Below are positions 41,887-49,453 of a DNA stretch of 64,000 nt, one piece after another (positions within the stretch are counted from its first letter, which is position 1; the number at the start of each line of letters is the position of its first letter). The notes beneath the pieces were generated by a model, which ran no database searches, had not been told where the DNA came from, and was given only the letters and a program-made list of their open reading frames with translations. A program made the position numbers and the translations under genes. This DNA comes from Chloroflexota bacterium (lineage in GTDB: Bacteria > Chloroflexota > Anaerolineae > Anaerolineales > Villigracilaceae), in contig JACRBN010000010.1 in the NCBI GenBank assembly GCA_016213105.1, forward strand, positions 62,001 through 126,000, read 5' to 3'.

Positions 41887-42854
41887 CTGTATTGATTCTT
41901 ATAGAAGGCGATCAGTGCATCCATGAAAAGATTTGGGCACTCCTCCTGTGGCAGGTGGCCGCATTGCGCCAGAACGACCAGTTCGGCGGAGGGAATTTCC
42001 TCCGCCAGGCGCAGGCTTTGCTCGGTGGGAACGATGCGGTCGTCGTCCCCGGTCAGCACGAGCACGGGTACGGCCAGCCCCGCCAGACGATCCTCCAGGG
42101 CCGAGGCATGACTAGCAGCCGTCAACTCCCACAAGGCGCGGTCCCAGTTTTCCACCTGCAACGGCTTCTCATAGCCGGCAAACACCTCGGCTGGGATGCG
42201 TGTGGGATCGTGCCAGGCGGTCTCGATAAAGGCGCGTCCCTGGGCCTGGAGTTGACGCGCAATCAACGGGCCGACGTGGCGCATTTGGGGCGTGTCCAGC
42301 AGGGGACGGATCCACGCGGGCGAGCCGCCTCCCGCGTAAATGGCCGCGTCCACCAGGACGAGGGCCTGCACCCGTTGTGGATAGCTCAGCGCCACTTGGA
42401 CGGAAATCGTCCCGCCCGCCGAGTTGCCCACCAGGATCGCGCGTTCCACGCCGAGCGCATCCATCAGGCCAATGACCAGTTTAGTTTGCGCTTCGGGGCT
42501 GTAGGGACTCTCCCCGCTCCACTCGCCAGGCATGGGACGCTCGGTCAGGCCAAAGGCGGGGCGGTCATAAGCGATGACGCGCCCATATTGGGAAAGCGGC
42601 TTCATGACTTCGCGCCACGAGAAGGTGCTGGCGCCAAATCCATGCAGGAGGATGAAGGTGGGGCTGCCCTGTCCCATTTCCTTGTAGTGGACGGTCAGGC
42701 CGTTGACCTCCACGAATTTGCTGTCGGGGTCGGTCAGTTCTGCGACTGTCTTCAGGCCTTCCAGCGGCGGGACGGGTATCAAAAACGGGCCTACCCCCAG
42801 GACAAGGAGCAGGACGAGAAAGATGATGAGGAGATTCTTTTGCCAACGTTTCAT
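41883..42854 (-). CDS. Membrane-anchored alpha/beta hydrolase
   Basis: 323 residues. One N-terminal membrane helix (LLIIFLVLLLVLGVGPFLI), then an alpha/beta-hydrolase fold: oxyanion HGFGASTFSW, nucleophile Ser in VGNSAGG near residue 145, Asp in LTGDDDRIVP and His in CGHLPQEE. Substrate unknown; similar proteins are esterases or C-C hydrolases. Its stop overlaps the start of the redoxin, so the two are co-translated. A double-hairpin repeat lies upstream of its start. Confidence 0.87.
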   Translation of the reverse strand: MKRWQKNLLIIFLVLLLVLGVGPFLIPVPPLEGLKTVAELTDPDSKFVEVNGLTVHYKEMGQGSPTFILLHGFGASTFSWREVMKPLSQYGRVIAYDRPAFGLTERPMPGEWSGESPYSPEAQTKLVIGLMDALGVERAILVGNSAGGTISVQVALSYPQRVQALVLVDAAIYAGGGSPAWIRPLLDTPQMRHVGPLIARQLQAQGRAFIETAWHDPTRIPAEVFAGYEKPLQVENWDRALWELTAASHASALEDRLAGLAVPVLVLTGDDDRIVPTEQSLRLAEEIPSAELVVLAQCGHLPQEECPNLFMDALIAFYKNQYR

Positions 42855-42867
42855 TGTAGGTTAACCT

Positions 42868-42944
42868 GTCAGCCGCTGGATTAAAAATCCAGCGGGAGCA
42901 AAATGAGTTAAAAATTGCTCCAGGCGGAGTTGTAATCCGCCTGA
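42868..42944. repeat. Double-hairpin repeat element
   Basis: Two stems: CGCTGGATT/AATCCAGCG (from 42874) and CAGGCGGA/TCCGCCTG (to 42943), joined by GGAGC...GCTCC and bounded by GTCAG...CTGAC. It nearly fills the 99-base gap between the hydrolase and uracil-DNA glycosylase genes. Same family as 62712-62856, in the opposite order. Confidence 0.78.
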
Positions 42945-42953
42945 CCTGTTGCA

Positions 42954-43622
42954 TTACGATGAGGGTTCCAGCAAGTCCCTGACTTTCGTCCAGACCGCAT
43001 CGAACATGTCGACAGTCAACTTGCCCGTCAAGGTGTTTTGCTGGCTGGGATGGTAGGAGCAGATCAGCCAGGGACCTGCATCCAGGCGGAAGGTCGCAGC
43101 GTGGGCAAACTTCCAGGCCGCATTGCGCGCGGAATATATCCGCAGCACCCTCTCAAATGCTATCCGACCGAGAGCGACGATCACTTTGGGTTGCAGGATT
43201 TGCAGCTCGCGTTCGAGGTAGGGCTGACAATTCGCCAGTTCCGCGGGCGTCGGCTTGTTGTCGGGTGGGGCGCAGCGGCCCGAGGCGGCGATGTACAGGT
43301 CGGACAGGAGCAAGCCATCGTCGCGAGAGGTGGATGTGGGCTGGCTGGCAAATCCCGCGCGGAACAGGGCAGGGTAGAGGAAATCCCCCGAGGCGTCGCC
43401 CGTGAATTGCCGGCCTGTGCGGTTGGAGCCGTGCGCGCCGGGAGCGAGTCCCACCACGAACACACGCGCGCGCGGGTCGCCAAATCCAGGCACGGGTTTG
43501 CCCCAATATTCCTGGTCGCGATACGCCTTGCGTTTGACGCGCGCCACTTCCTCGCGCCATTCCACCAGGCGCGGACATTTTCGACAGGCAATGATCTCGG
43601 CGTTGACAGTTTTCAGGTCCAT
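42954..43622 (-). CDS. Family 5 (UdgB-type) uracil-DNA glycosylase
   Basis: 222 residues. Removes uracil and related damaged bases from DNA. Motif 1 is GLAPGAHGSNRTGRQFTGD, characteristic of family 5, where an Ala stands in place of the polar catalytic residue of other families. Four cysteines (C13, C16 and two near 116 and 131 in SGRCAPP and ANCQPY) would hold the iron-sulfur cluster. The second motif CSYHPSQQN is near the end. Divergent from the patatin gene. Confidence 0.92.
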   Translation of the reverse strand: MDLKTVNAEIIACRKCPRLVEWREEVARVKRKAYRDQEYWGKPVPGFGDPRARVFVVGLAPGAHGSNRTGRQFTGDASGDFLYPALFRAGFASQPTSTSRDDGLLLSDLYIAASGRCAPPDNKPTPAELANCQPYLERELQILQPKVIVALGRIAFERVLRIYSARNAAWKFAHAATFRLDAGPWLICSYHPSQQNTLTGKLTVDMFDAVWTKVRDLLEPSS

Positions 43623-43642
43623 AAGCTTATTCTACCTGCCCC

Positions 43643-43670
43643 TTGCTTTTCGTTCAAATCTGGCTACACT
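43643..43670 (+). promoter_or_regulatory. Promoter of the patatin gene
   Basis: TTGCTT at 43643-43648, 16 nt spacer, TACACT at 43665-43670, then AAGGAGG before ATG 43692. Confidence 0.65.
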
Positions 43671-43691
43671 GTTTGTAACAAGGAGGCTGTG

Positions 43692-44690
43692 ATGAAACCC
43701 TTTAGAAAAAATGTGGCCATCGCGATTGACGGGGGCGGCATCCGCGGTGTGATTCCCGCGCGGGCCTTGATGATGCTGGAGGAGGCGCTCGGTCAGAGTT
43801 GCCATGATCTTTTCCGATTGGCAGCCGGCACCTCGACGGGTTCCATCCTGGCGGCGGGCATCGCGCACGGACTGCGCGCCGAACAGATGTACGATCTGTA
43901 TGTCGACCTGGGCAATGAAGTCTTCAGGAAGACCCTGCGCTCGCGCCTGTGGTTTGCGTTCAATTATCGCTACCCGCGCGAACCGCTGGAGGCGGCCCTG
44001 CGCAAGAATCTGGGGGGCGGCAACCTGGGTGACCTCTGGAAGGCCACGCCGCCCACCGACCTGGTGATCACCACCTTTGACGTGACCGAGAATCGCACCC
44101 GCTTCCTCAAGCCGTGGAAGGAGGAATACGTTGAATGGCCGCTGGTACAGGCGGTTCTGGCCTCGGCCGCCGCGCCGACCTACTTCCCCATGGTGGGCGA
44201 TCACTTCATCGACGGCGGTGTGGGCTCGTATAACAATCCATGCTACCTGGCCGCCTATGAAATTCAATACTGCCTGAAATGGAAACTGGAGGAAACCACC
44301 CTGATCAGCCTCGGCACGGGACGGACGCCCGACGAGATCAAGCACGGACAGGCCAACAAATTCCTGCCCATTCAGTGGATCAGTCATCTGCTGGATGCCT
44401 TCTCCCATTCCGCCGACGACCAGCAGGTACACCTGGTCGATACCTTCTTCAAGAAATTGGATTTCCGCCGCTTTCAGGTGGACCTGGAGACGCCCATCGC
44501 GCTCGACCAGCCCGAGGCCATCCCCGAGTTGATGAAGTACGGCGAAAAACTTGGCACGCTGCTGTTGAACGATTCGGTCGACCGCGCGCAGTCTGTCGTT
44601 GCTTCGCACCCGCAAAAGACCAGCCGCCGCAAGCCAACTACAAAATCAACATCGCGTCGCCAAACGAGTAAAAGCGAAAACCACAAGTAA
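43692..44690 (+). CDS. Patatin-like phospholipase
   Basis: 332 residues from ATG 43692 (AAGGAGG upstream); the frame is open far upstream but those codons are the shadow of the glycosylase gene. Ser/Asp dyad hydrolase: oxyanion loop DGGGIRGVIP, nucleophile elbow GTSTGS, and DGG in HFIDGGVGSYNN. Releases fatty acids from membrane lipids. The last 30 residues are a basic, Ser/Thr/Lys-rich tail (KTSRRKPTTKSTSRRQTSKS). Patatins also act as effectors in CBASS defence, but no nucleotide cyclase is nearby, so a housekeeping lipase is more likely. Its 3' end overlaps queA on the other strand by 53 bases. Confidence 0.9.
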   Translation: MKPFRKNVAIAIDGGGIRGVIPARALMMLEEALGQSCHDLFRLAAGTSTGSILAAGIAHGLRAEQMYDLYVDLGNEVFRKTLRSRLWFAFNYRYPREPLEAALRKNLGGGNLGDLWKATPPTDLVITTFDVTENRTRFLKPWKEEYVEWPLVQAVLASAAAPTYFPMVGDHFIDGGVGSYNNPCYLAAYEIQYCLKWKLEETTLISLGTGRTPDEIKHGQANKFLPIQWISHLLDAFSHSADDQQVHLVDTFFKKLDFRRFQVDLETPIALDQPEAIPELMKYGEKLGTLLLNDSVDRAQSVVASHPQKTSRRKPTTKSTSRRQTSKSENHK

Positions 44691-45648
44691 TGGCCGTCCC
44701 GTACGCCGACAGGATCCGCTCCCGCCCGGCGAAGGCGCTGACCAGCATGATCAGCGTGGACTTGGGCAGGTGGAAGTTGGTGATCATCGCATCCACGACC
44801 TTGAACTGATAGCCAGGCAAAATAAAAATCGATGTGGAACCGATGTAGGGCAAAATGGCATTTTGCCCTACATTTACTGATTCAAGGGTGCGCACCGAGG
44901 TGGTGCCCACCGCGATCACCCGCCCGCCCGCGGCGCGGGTCTGGTTGATGACGTCGGCCGTCTCCTGCGGGAGCTCGCACCACTCGGTATGAATCTTATG
45001 CTCCACGGGATCATCCTCGGTGACGGGCGCAAACGTATCCAACCCCACGTGCAATGTGACATAGGCAACCTCCACGCCCCGCGCCCTGACCTCGTCCAAC
45101 AGGCGCGGTGTGAAGTGCAGCCCCGCCGTCGGCGCAGCGGCCGAACCTGGTTCGCGCGCGTAGACGGTCTGGTAGCGTTCGGGGTCGGATAATTTCTCGT
45201 GGATGTAGGGCGGCAGCGGGACGTTGCCCACCTTGGGAAAATACGGTTCGATGGGCTCCGTGAAGCGGATCAACCGTTCCGAGCCGTTGAGCAGTTCGAG
45301 AATCTCCGCCTCGGGTCCATCCTCGACTCTGACGCGTTTGCCGACCCGCAGGCCCTTGCCCCCGACCAGCGCCTCCCAGGTCAATTCGTCGCGGCGGCGC
45401 AGGAGCAGAAGTTCCACCCGTCCGCCCGTTTCCTTGCGGGCAAAAATGCGCGCAGGGATGACGCGCGTCTGGTTGAGCACGAGCAGGTCGCCCGGGCGCA
45501 GGTATTCCACCACATCCCGAAAGATGCGCTGTTCCAGCTCGCCCGTCTGGCGATTCAATACCAGCAGGCGCGACGAATCACGCGGCTCGACGGGAGTTTG
45601 CGCGATGGAGGTTTCAGGCAGGTGATAATCGAAGTCGGAAGTTTTCAT
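44638..45648 (-). CDS. queA: QueA, S-adenosylmethionine:tRNA ribosyltransferase-isomerase
   Basis: 336 residues from ATG 45648. Transfers the ribosyl part of SAM to preQ1-tRNA to make epoxyqueuosine. Start MKTSDFDYHLPETSIAQTP, then DLLVLNQTRVIPAR, PLPPYIHEKLSDPERYQTVY, GSAAAPTAGLHF, HVGLDTFAPV and ITNFHLPKSTLIMLVSAFAG are all family motifs. At about 256-268 the usual loop after TLES is replaced by NVGQNAILPYIG, encoded by a 27-nt hairpin repeat (44845-44871). The flanking motifs TTSVRTLES and IFILPGYQFKVVDA are intact, so the protein is probably functional. Confidence 0.93.
   Translation of the reverse strand: MKTSDFDYHLPETSIAQTPVEPRDSSRLLVLNRQTGELEQRIFRDVVEYLRPGDLLVLNQTRVIPARIFARKETGGRVELLLLRRRDELTWEALVGGKGLRVGKRVRVEDGPEAEILELLNGSERLIRFTEPIEPYFPKVGNVPLPPYIHEKLSDPERYQTVYAREPGSAAAPTAGLHFTPRLLDEVRARGVEVAYVTLHVGLDTFAPVTEDDPVEHKIHTEWCELPQETADVINQTRAAGGRVIAVGTTSVRTLESVNVGQNAILPYIGSTSIFILPGYQFKVVDAMITNFHLPKSTLIMLVSAFAGRERILSAYGTAITCGFRFYSFGDAMLIL
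44845..44871. repeat. 27-nt GTAGGGC hairpin repeat inside queA
   Basis: GTAGGGCAAAATG, one base, CATTTTGCCCTAC: 13-bp perfect arms. In frame within queA. Same ends and length as the intergenic copy at 35514-35540. Confidence 0.75.
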
Positions 45649-45655
45649 AAACAAA

Positions 45656-45679
45656 AACGGCGCGGGAATCCGCGCCGTT
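45656..45679 (-). terminator. Terminator-like hairpin just before the queA start
   Basis: AACGGCGCGG and CCGCGCCGTT around four bases, followed on the minus strand by TTTTTGTTT and, after the T-tract, directly by the queA ATG. It terminates the M23 gene upstream, or forms a leader hairpin for queA. Confidence 0.7.
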
Positions 45680-45697
45680 GATTTTATCAAGGAATTC

Positions 45698-46882
45698 CTA
45701 CGGGGGCGGGAGATAATCCCAGGGATTCACCTTGTAGGTCGTGGTCATGATCTCGAAGTGAAGGTGGGAGCCGCTCGAGTTGCCCGTGCTGCCCACGGCG
45801 CCGATACCCTCGCCCTGTCCCACGCTTTGTCCGCAGAAGCGATAGATGTCATTCAGGTGGGCATAAAGACTTTGGAAACCATTGCCGTGGTCGACGATGA
45901 CCATGTTGCCATAGCCATAATTGTTCCAGCCTGCGTACACCACCACGCCCGCATCCGCGGCGTACACGCCCTCGCCCGTGCCGCCCGCAATGTCGATGCC
46001 CCAGTGATTGGACTTGGGCGAATAGTCGAAGCCCGAGAGGTAGTGCTTGTTGGTCGGCCAGACAAAATAGCCGAACCCGACCGCCCCGCCCGAAACAGGA
46101 TCGCAGGCGCCAGGTCCCAGCACACGCGCATACGCGGGATTGTCGCGGGTGATGCCCAACGGCGCGCTCCAGGAAACGAATTCCCGTTTGCCGCCCGGGA
46201 TGATCAGGTACGAACCAGGCGCAATATTGGGCGCGGCAAAATCGCCAACGGTGGCTGCGTCCAGGCCGTTGCCGCCATAGTTGATAATATCCTCGGGATT
46301 CACCCCAAAGAACTTGGCCACACCGTTCAGGCCGTCGCCGCTCTGCCATTCGTAATACGTGCCGTCGATGGGCAGGATGATCAGACTCTGCCCGGCCTTC
46401 AGGTTGTGCGGATCATCGAGCAGGGTGCCGTAGTTGCCCCACAGGATCGTCTGCGGCTGCAGGCCATATTTCTCGGCGATGCCAAACACGGTATCGCCTT
46501 CCTGCACGGTGTAACGCTCGATCTCCTGGCGCGGACGGCTGGGGATGATGGTATGCACCTGCGCCAGACGGGAAATTCCCAGCGCGGCTGGGTCGGCGGG
46601 CGGAGGAACAGGGGTGGCCGCCAGCGCCTCCTCGGTCGGACCTGCGGCCTGGGCTGCCGCAGCCCCCGAGTCGAACGCCCCCTGACGGTAAAAGGCCTGC
46701 ACAAGCCAGATCACCACCAGGATGGCGATGACCGAAAAAATATTCGTGCTGGCGCGCAACAGAGATTCGCCCAATCCCATCTGAAGCAGGGCGCTCGTCC
46801 AGCGGGAGAACAGGCCAGGCGTCCGCTCCCTTTTCTTGTTTTCATCCCCCGACCCGGGCTCGGGGAAGTTCTTGTTTTCCAT
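45698..46882 (-). CDS. LysM plus M23 cell-wall endopeptidase
   Basis: 394 residues from ATG 46882. A short cytoplasmic N-terminus, one membrane helix (IFSVIAILVVIWLVQAFY), a Pro/Ala linker, a LysM domain (YTVQEGDTVFGIAEKYGLQP to AGQSLIILP), a second LysM-like unit (SGDGLNGVAKFFGVNPEDII to PGSYLIIPG) and a C-terminal M23 domain with the zinc ligands in NHWGIDIAGG and HLHFEI. Cuts peptidoglycan cross-bridges; the LysM units bind glycan. Acts outside the membrane. Followed by a terminator-like hairpin. Confidence 0.92.
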   Translation of the reverse strand: MENKNFPEPGSGDENKKRERTPGLFSRWTSALLQMGLGESLLRASTNIFSVIAILVVIWLVQAFYRQGAFDSGAAAAQAAGPTEEALAATPVPPPADPAALGISRLAQVHTIIPSRPRQEIERYTVQEGDTVFGIAEKYGLQPQTILWGNYGTLLDDPHNLKAGQSLIILPIDGTYYEWQSGDGLNGVAKFFGVNPEDIINYGGNGLDAATVGDFAAPNIAPGSYLIIPGGKREFVSWSAPLGITRDNPAYARVLGPGACDPVSGGAVGFGYFVWPTNKHYLSGFDYSPKSNHWGIDIAGGTGEGVYAADAGVVVYAGWNNYGYGNMVIVDHGNGFQSLYAHLNDIYRFCGQSVGQGEGIGAVGSTGNSSGSHLHFEIMTTTYKVNPWDYLPPP

Positions 46883-46955
46883 GCTCGTTTTGTTTCTCCA
46901 CGAAATATCATAACAGGGCGGTTTCGTCTCCGTCAAGCGAAACACTCATCCAGAA

Positions 46956-48206
46956 TTAACCCTCGGCGGCGCGCAGGTCGGGGTTGCCAAGATGAATGGC
47001 GGCGTAGATCACGAGCAGGAGCATCCCGCTCACCAGCATGGAGATGGAGAGACCCCATCGCTGCACCCACCATCCCACCAGGATACTGCCAAAGGGAGCC
47101 ACGCCCTGCAAAGCCCACAGGTAGACACTGAACACCCGGCCGCGCAGACCGTTGGGCACCCGCAACTGGATCAGGGTGTTCATCGTCACCAGTTGCGTCA
47201 CCGAGCCCCAACCGACAATGGACAGCAGGAGCAATGCCAGCGGCAGATAAGTGACCCGTCCCAGCGGGATCAACGCGAAAATGAACGCCGCCTGCCCCAG
47301 CGTGAGCACCAGGCCCTTGTGACGCAAGTTGCTGAAGAGGGTCGCCAGCAGGGCTGCCGCCAGGGCACCAACGCCCTGGGCGATATACAACTGACTGGTA
47401 CGCAGGGCGACAAGTTGCTCGGTATCCAGGAGCGTCTGCAACACATCCCGCCCCAGGGCCGGTAATTGTTGAAGCAGGGGCAGGCCGAAAAAGCCCAGCA
47501 GCCCGGACATCACGATGATGGAAGCCACCACCCGGTTGCGTCGGATGTACCCCATCCCCTCCAGAAATTCCTGCGGTAAATTCCGTTTGGCGGGCGTTTC
47601 GCGCTGAACGGAAAAATGCGTCCGCGCAAACAACAAACCAACGATCACGAACAGGAAGCTAAAGCCGTTGAGGAGGAAGGCGTAGCCTTCACTGCCAGCT
47701 GCCATGAACGGCGCCGCCAGGGTCGGACCGAGGACGCGTCCCAGATTGAAGGCGGTCGTCTGCAAGGCGATGGCGCTGGGCAGGGCCTCGCGTCCCACCA
47801 GTTCGATCAGCATGGCCTGACGGGCGGTGATCTCCACGGCGCTGGCCGTTCCAAAGAGAAAGGCAACCAGGGTGATGTGCCAGATCTGAATCTGCCCGCT
47901 GAAGGTCAACACAGCCAGGACGATGGACAGGGCCGCCATGACAGATTGCAGGATGATGACCGTTCTGCGTTTGTCCCAGCGCTCGACCAGCACGCCCGCA
48001 GGCAGGGCCAGCAGGAAGGTGGGCAGGGTCAGGGCGGCGCCGATCATCCCCAGGTCAAAGGGACGGCCCGAGATGCGATAGGCCAGGTAGGGCTGGGCCG
48101 TGCTCTGCATCCACGTGCCAATGACGGAGATGAATTGTCCGATGATGAATAATACGAAATCCCGCGAGGCAAGAGCGGGAAAACGGGAGTTGAGGAATAT
48201 TTTCAT
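46956..48206 (-). CDS. MFS transporter, EntS/multidrug-like
   Basis: 416 residues with about twelve membrane segments. N-terminal NSRFPALASRDFVLFIIGQFISVIGTWMQ, split by QFISVIGTWMQ, is typical of the MFS_3/EntS-type exporters, and LPAGVLVERWDKRRTVI is the MFS loop 2-3 motif (motif A). Probable exporter of a drug or siderophore-like compound; substrate unknown. The ATG lies 5 nt after the T-tract of a hairpin and has no ribosome site. The M23 gene follows after 73 bases. Confidence 0.88.
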   Translation of the reverse strand: MKIFLNSRFPALASRDFVLFIIGQFISVIGTWMQSTAQPYLAYRISGRPFDLGMIGAALTLPTFLLALPAGVLVERWDKRRTVIILQSVMAALSIVLAVLTFSGQIQIWHITLVAFLFGTASAVEITARQAMLIELVGREALPSAIALQTTAFNLGRVLGPTLAAPFMAAGSEGYAFLLNGFSFLFVIVGLLFARTHFSVQRETPAKRNLPQEFLEGMGYIRRNRVVASIIVMSGLLGFFGLPLLQQLPALGRDVLQTLLDTEQLVALRTSQLYIAQGVGALAAALLATLFSNLRHKGLVLTLGQAAFIFALIPLGRVTYLPLALLLLSIVGWGSVTQLVTMNTLIQLRVPNGLRGRVFSVYLWALQGVAPFGSILVGWWVQRWGLSISMLVSGMLLLVIYAAIHLGNPDLRAAEG

Positions 48207-48220
48207 GAGAAAAAAACGTC

Positions 48221-48259
48221 ACGAACTACGGTTTCCCTGGCGCGGAGACCGTAGTTCGT
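48221..48259 (-). terminator. Terminator-like hairpin between SRAP and MFS genes
   Basis: ACGAACTACGGT (48221-48232) pairs with ACCGTAGTTCGT (48248-48259), a 12-bp perfect stem with a 15-base loop. On the minus strand GACGTTTTTTTCTC follows and then the MFS ATG. Confidence 0.75.
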
Positions 48260-48289
48260 GCTACGTGTCGCGTATGGATGTTGTCAATG

Positions 48290-48958
48290 TTAAACGGGTA
48301 CAACCAACTCGGGTCGGTCATTGGCGGGGGCATTGACCAGGGTCGAGACAGGATAGGCGGCCATTTGGTCCGCGGGGAAGGGCTTGAGCAGCGCAGCCAG
48401 GCTGTCGGGCGTGCGCGGCGCGGGGTCGAGCCATTCGGCATAATCCGCGGGGTCGAGGATGACGGGCATGCGGTTGTGTAATTTCATCATCAGCTCGTTC
48501 GGCTCGGTGGTGATGATGGTCGCCGAGCGGAGCGAGCCGCCGTCAGGCGCATGCCATTCATCCCACAGGCCTGCAAAGGCAAAGGGCTGGCGATCTTTGA
48601 GGTGGATATAGTGCGGAATCTTGGTCTTCGCGCCGATTTGGGCCTGCCACTCGTAGAAACCATCGGCCAGAATCAGGCAGCGTTTGTATTTGAACCCTCC
48701 GCGGAAGGATGGCTTTTCGCCCAGAGTCTCGGCACGCGCATTGATCAGGCGCTGGCCAATGCTCGGGTCCTTGGCCCAGGAGGGGATCAGGCCCCACACG
48801 AAGAAGTCGGCTGTGTTCTTTGCATCATTGGGGATGGCCAGGATGGGCTGGGTCGGCGCAATGTTAAAGCGCGGCACGAACTGAACGGGAAAGGTAAAAT
48901 CGGTAAAGGCGTCCTGGAGTTCGGCGGGGTCAACAGTTAAGGTAAAACGTCCACACAT
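48290..48958 (-). CDS. SRAP-family (YedK/HMCES) DNA-protein crosslink protein
   Basis: 222 residues. Cys2 becomes the N-terminus after Met removal and forms a thiazolidine link with abasic sites in single-stranded DNA, shielding them. MCGRFTLTVDP at the start, RFNIAPTQP, WGLIPSWAKD, NARAETLGEKPSFR, GFYEW with the active Glu, and a conserved His in KLHNRMPVIL. Full length for the family. GAGGACCCC before the ATG. Confidence 0.95.
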   Translation of the reverse strand: MCGRFTLTVDPAELQDAFTDFTFPVQFVPRFNIAPTQPILAIPNDAKNTADFFVWGLIPSWAKDPSIGQRLINARAETLGEKPSFRGGFKYKRCLILADGFYEWQAQIGAKTKIPHYIHLKDRQPFAFAGLWDEWHAPDGGSLRSATIITTEPNELMMKLHNRMPVILDPADYAEWLDPAPRTPDSLAALLKPFPADQMAAYPVSTLVNAPANDRPELVVPV

Positions 48959-48995
48959 GGGGTCCTCGATTCATACGGTTCAACGAGTCGGCGAA

Positions 48996-49451
48996 TCATC
49001 GGAACTGCAATGTAGGCTGGATAGCAACGCCAACTTCTTTCAATTTTTCGAGAATACGATTGTAATCCTCATCGCTGATGGAATAATGGATCATGATGCC
49101 AACATCTTTTCTTTCACTCTTAATGCAGGGCGCCGCAAGCAACCTGGATTTTCCTACCGCCACCCTGGTTATTTTGTCATAGCGAATGATTTGTCTTTTT
49201 CTGGAAAATCCATCGGCGGGGCCTTCAATGCCGTTTGGGCCAAGAACAAGCCTATAGTGGCGCATGTCCACTGGGATCCTCCAAATTTTCCATAAGAGGA
49301 GAACAACCACACCCATGCCAAGCCCGAGCAATCTGGAAACAGTAAAACGCTCGGTGGTGATGTAATACGCACAAAGCAGCAAAACATAAAGTAACAAACT
49401 GAGAATCCCATTCGCCAGGAGACGGTTTCTGTTGGGTGTGATCGTGAGCAT
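48996..49451 (-). CDS. Two-helix membrane protein of unknown function
   Basis: 151 residues. Two membrane helices near the N-terminus (ILSLLLYVLLLCAYYI and LGLGMGVVVLLLWKIW) and a cytoplasmic part of about 95 residues with alternating beta-like and helical character (YRLVLGPNGIEGPADGF, IIRYDKITRVAVGKSRLL, DEDYNRILEKLKEVGV). This plan resembles bacterial PH-like (bPH) proteins but I cannot confirm it. It starts 2 bases after the selB stop, so it is in the selB operon. Slightly lower GC than its neighbours. Confidence 0.7.
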   Translation of the reverse strand: MLTITPNRNRLLANGILSLLLYVLLLCAYYITTERFTVSRLLGLGMGVVVLLLWKIWRIPVDMRHYRLVLGPNGIEGPADGFSRKRQIIRYDKITRVAVGKSRLLAAPCIKSERKDVGIMIHYSISDEDYNRILEKLKEVGVAIQPTLQFR

Positions 49452-49453
49452 GG

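Noticed and set aside
43038-43691. Long N-terminal extension of the patatin gene
   Set aside because: These codons lie opposite the uracil-DNA glycosylase gene; AAGGAGG and the family start support ATG 43692.
43692-44690. Patatin as a CBASS defence effector
   Set aside because: No nucleotide cyclase, Cap2/Cap3 or other defence gene is adjacent.
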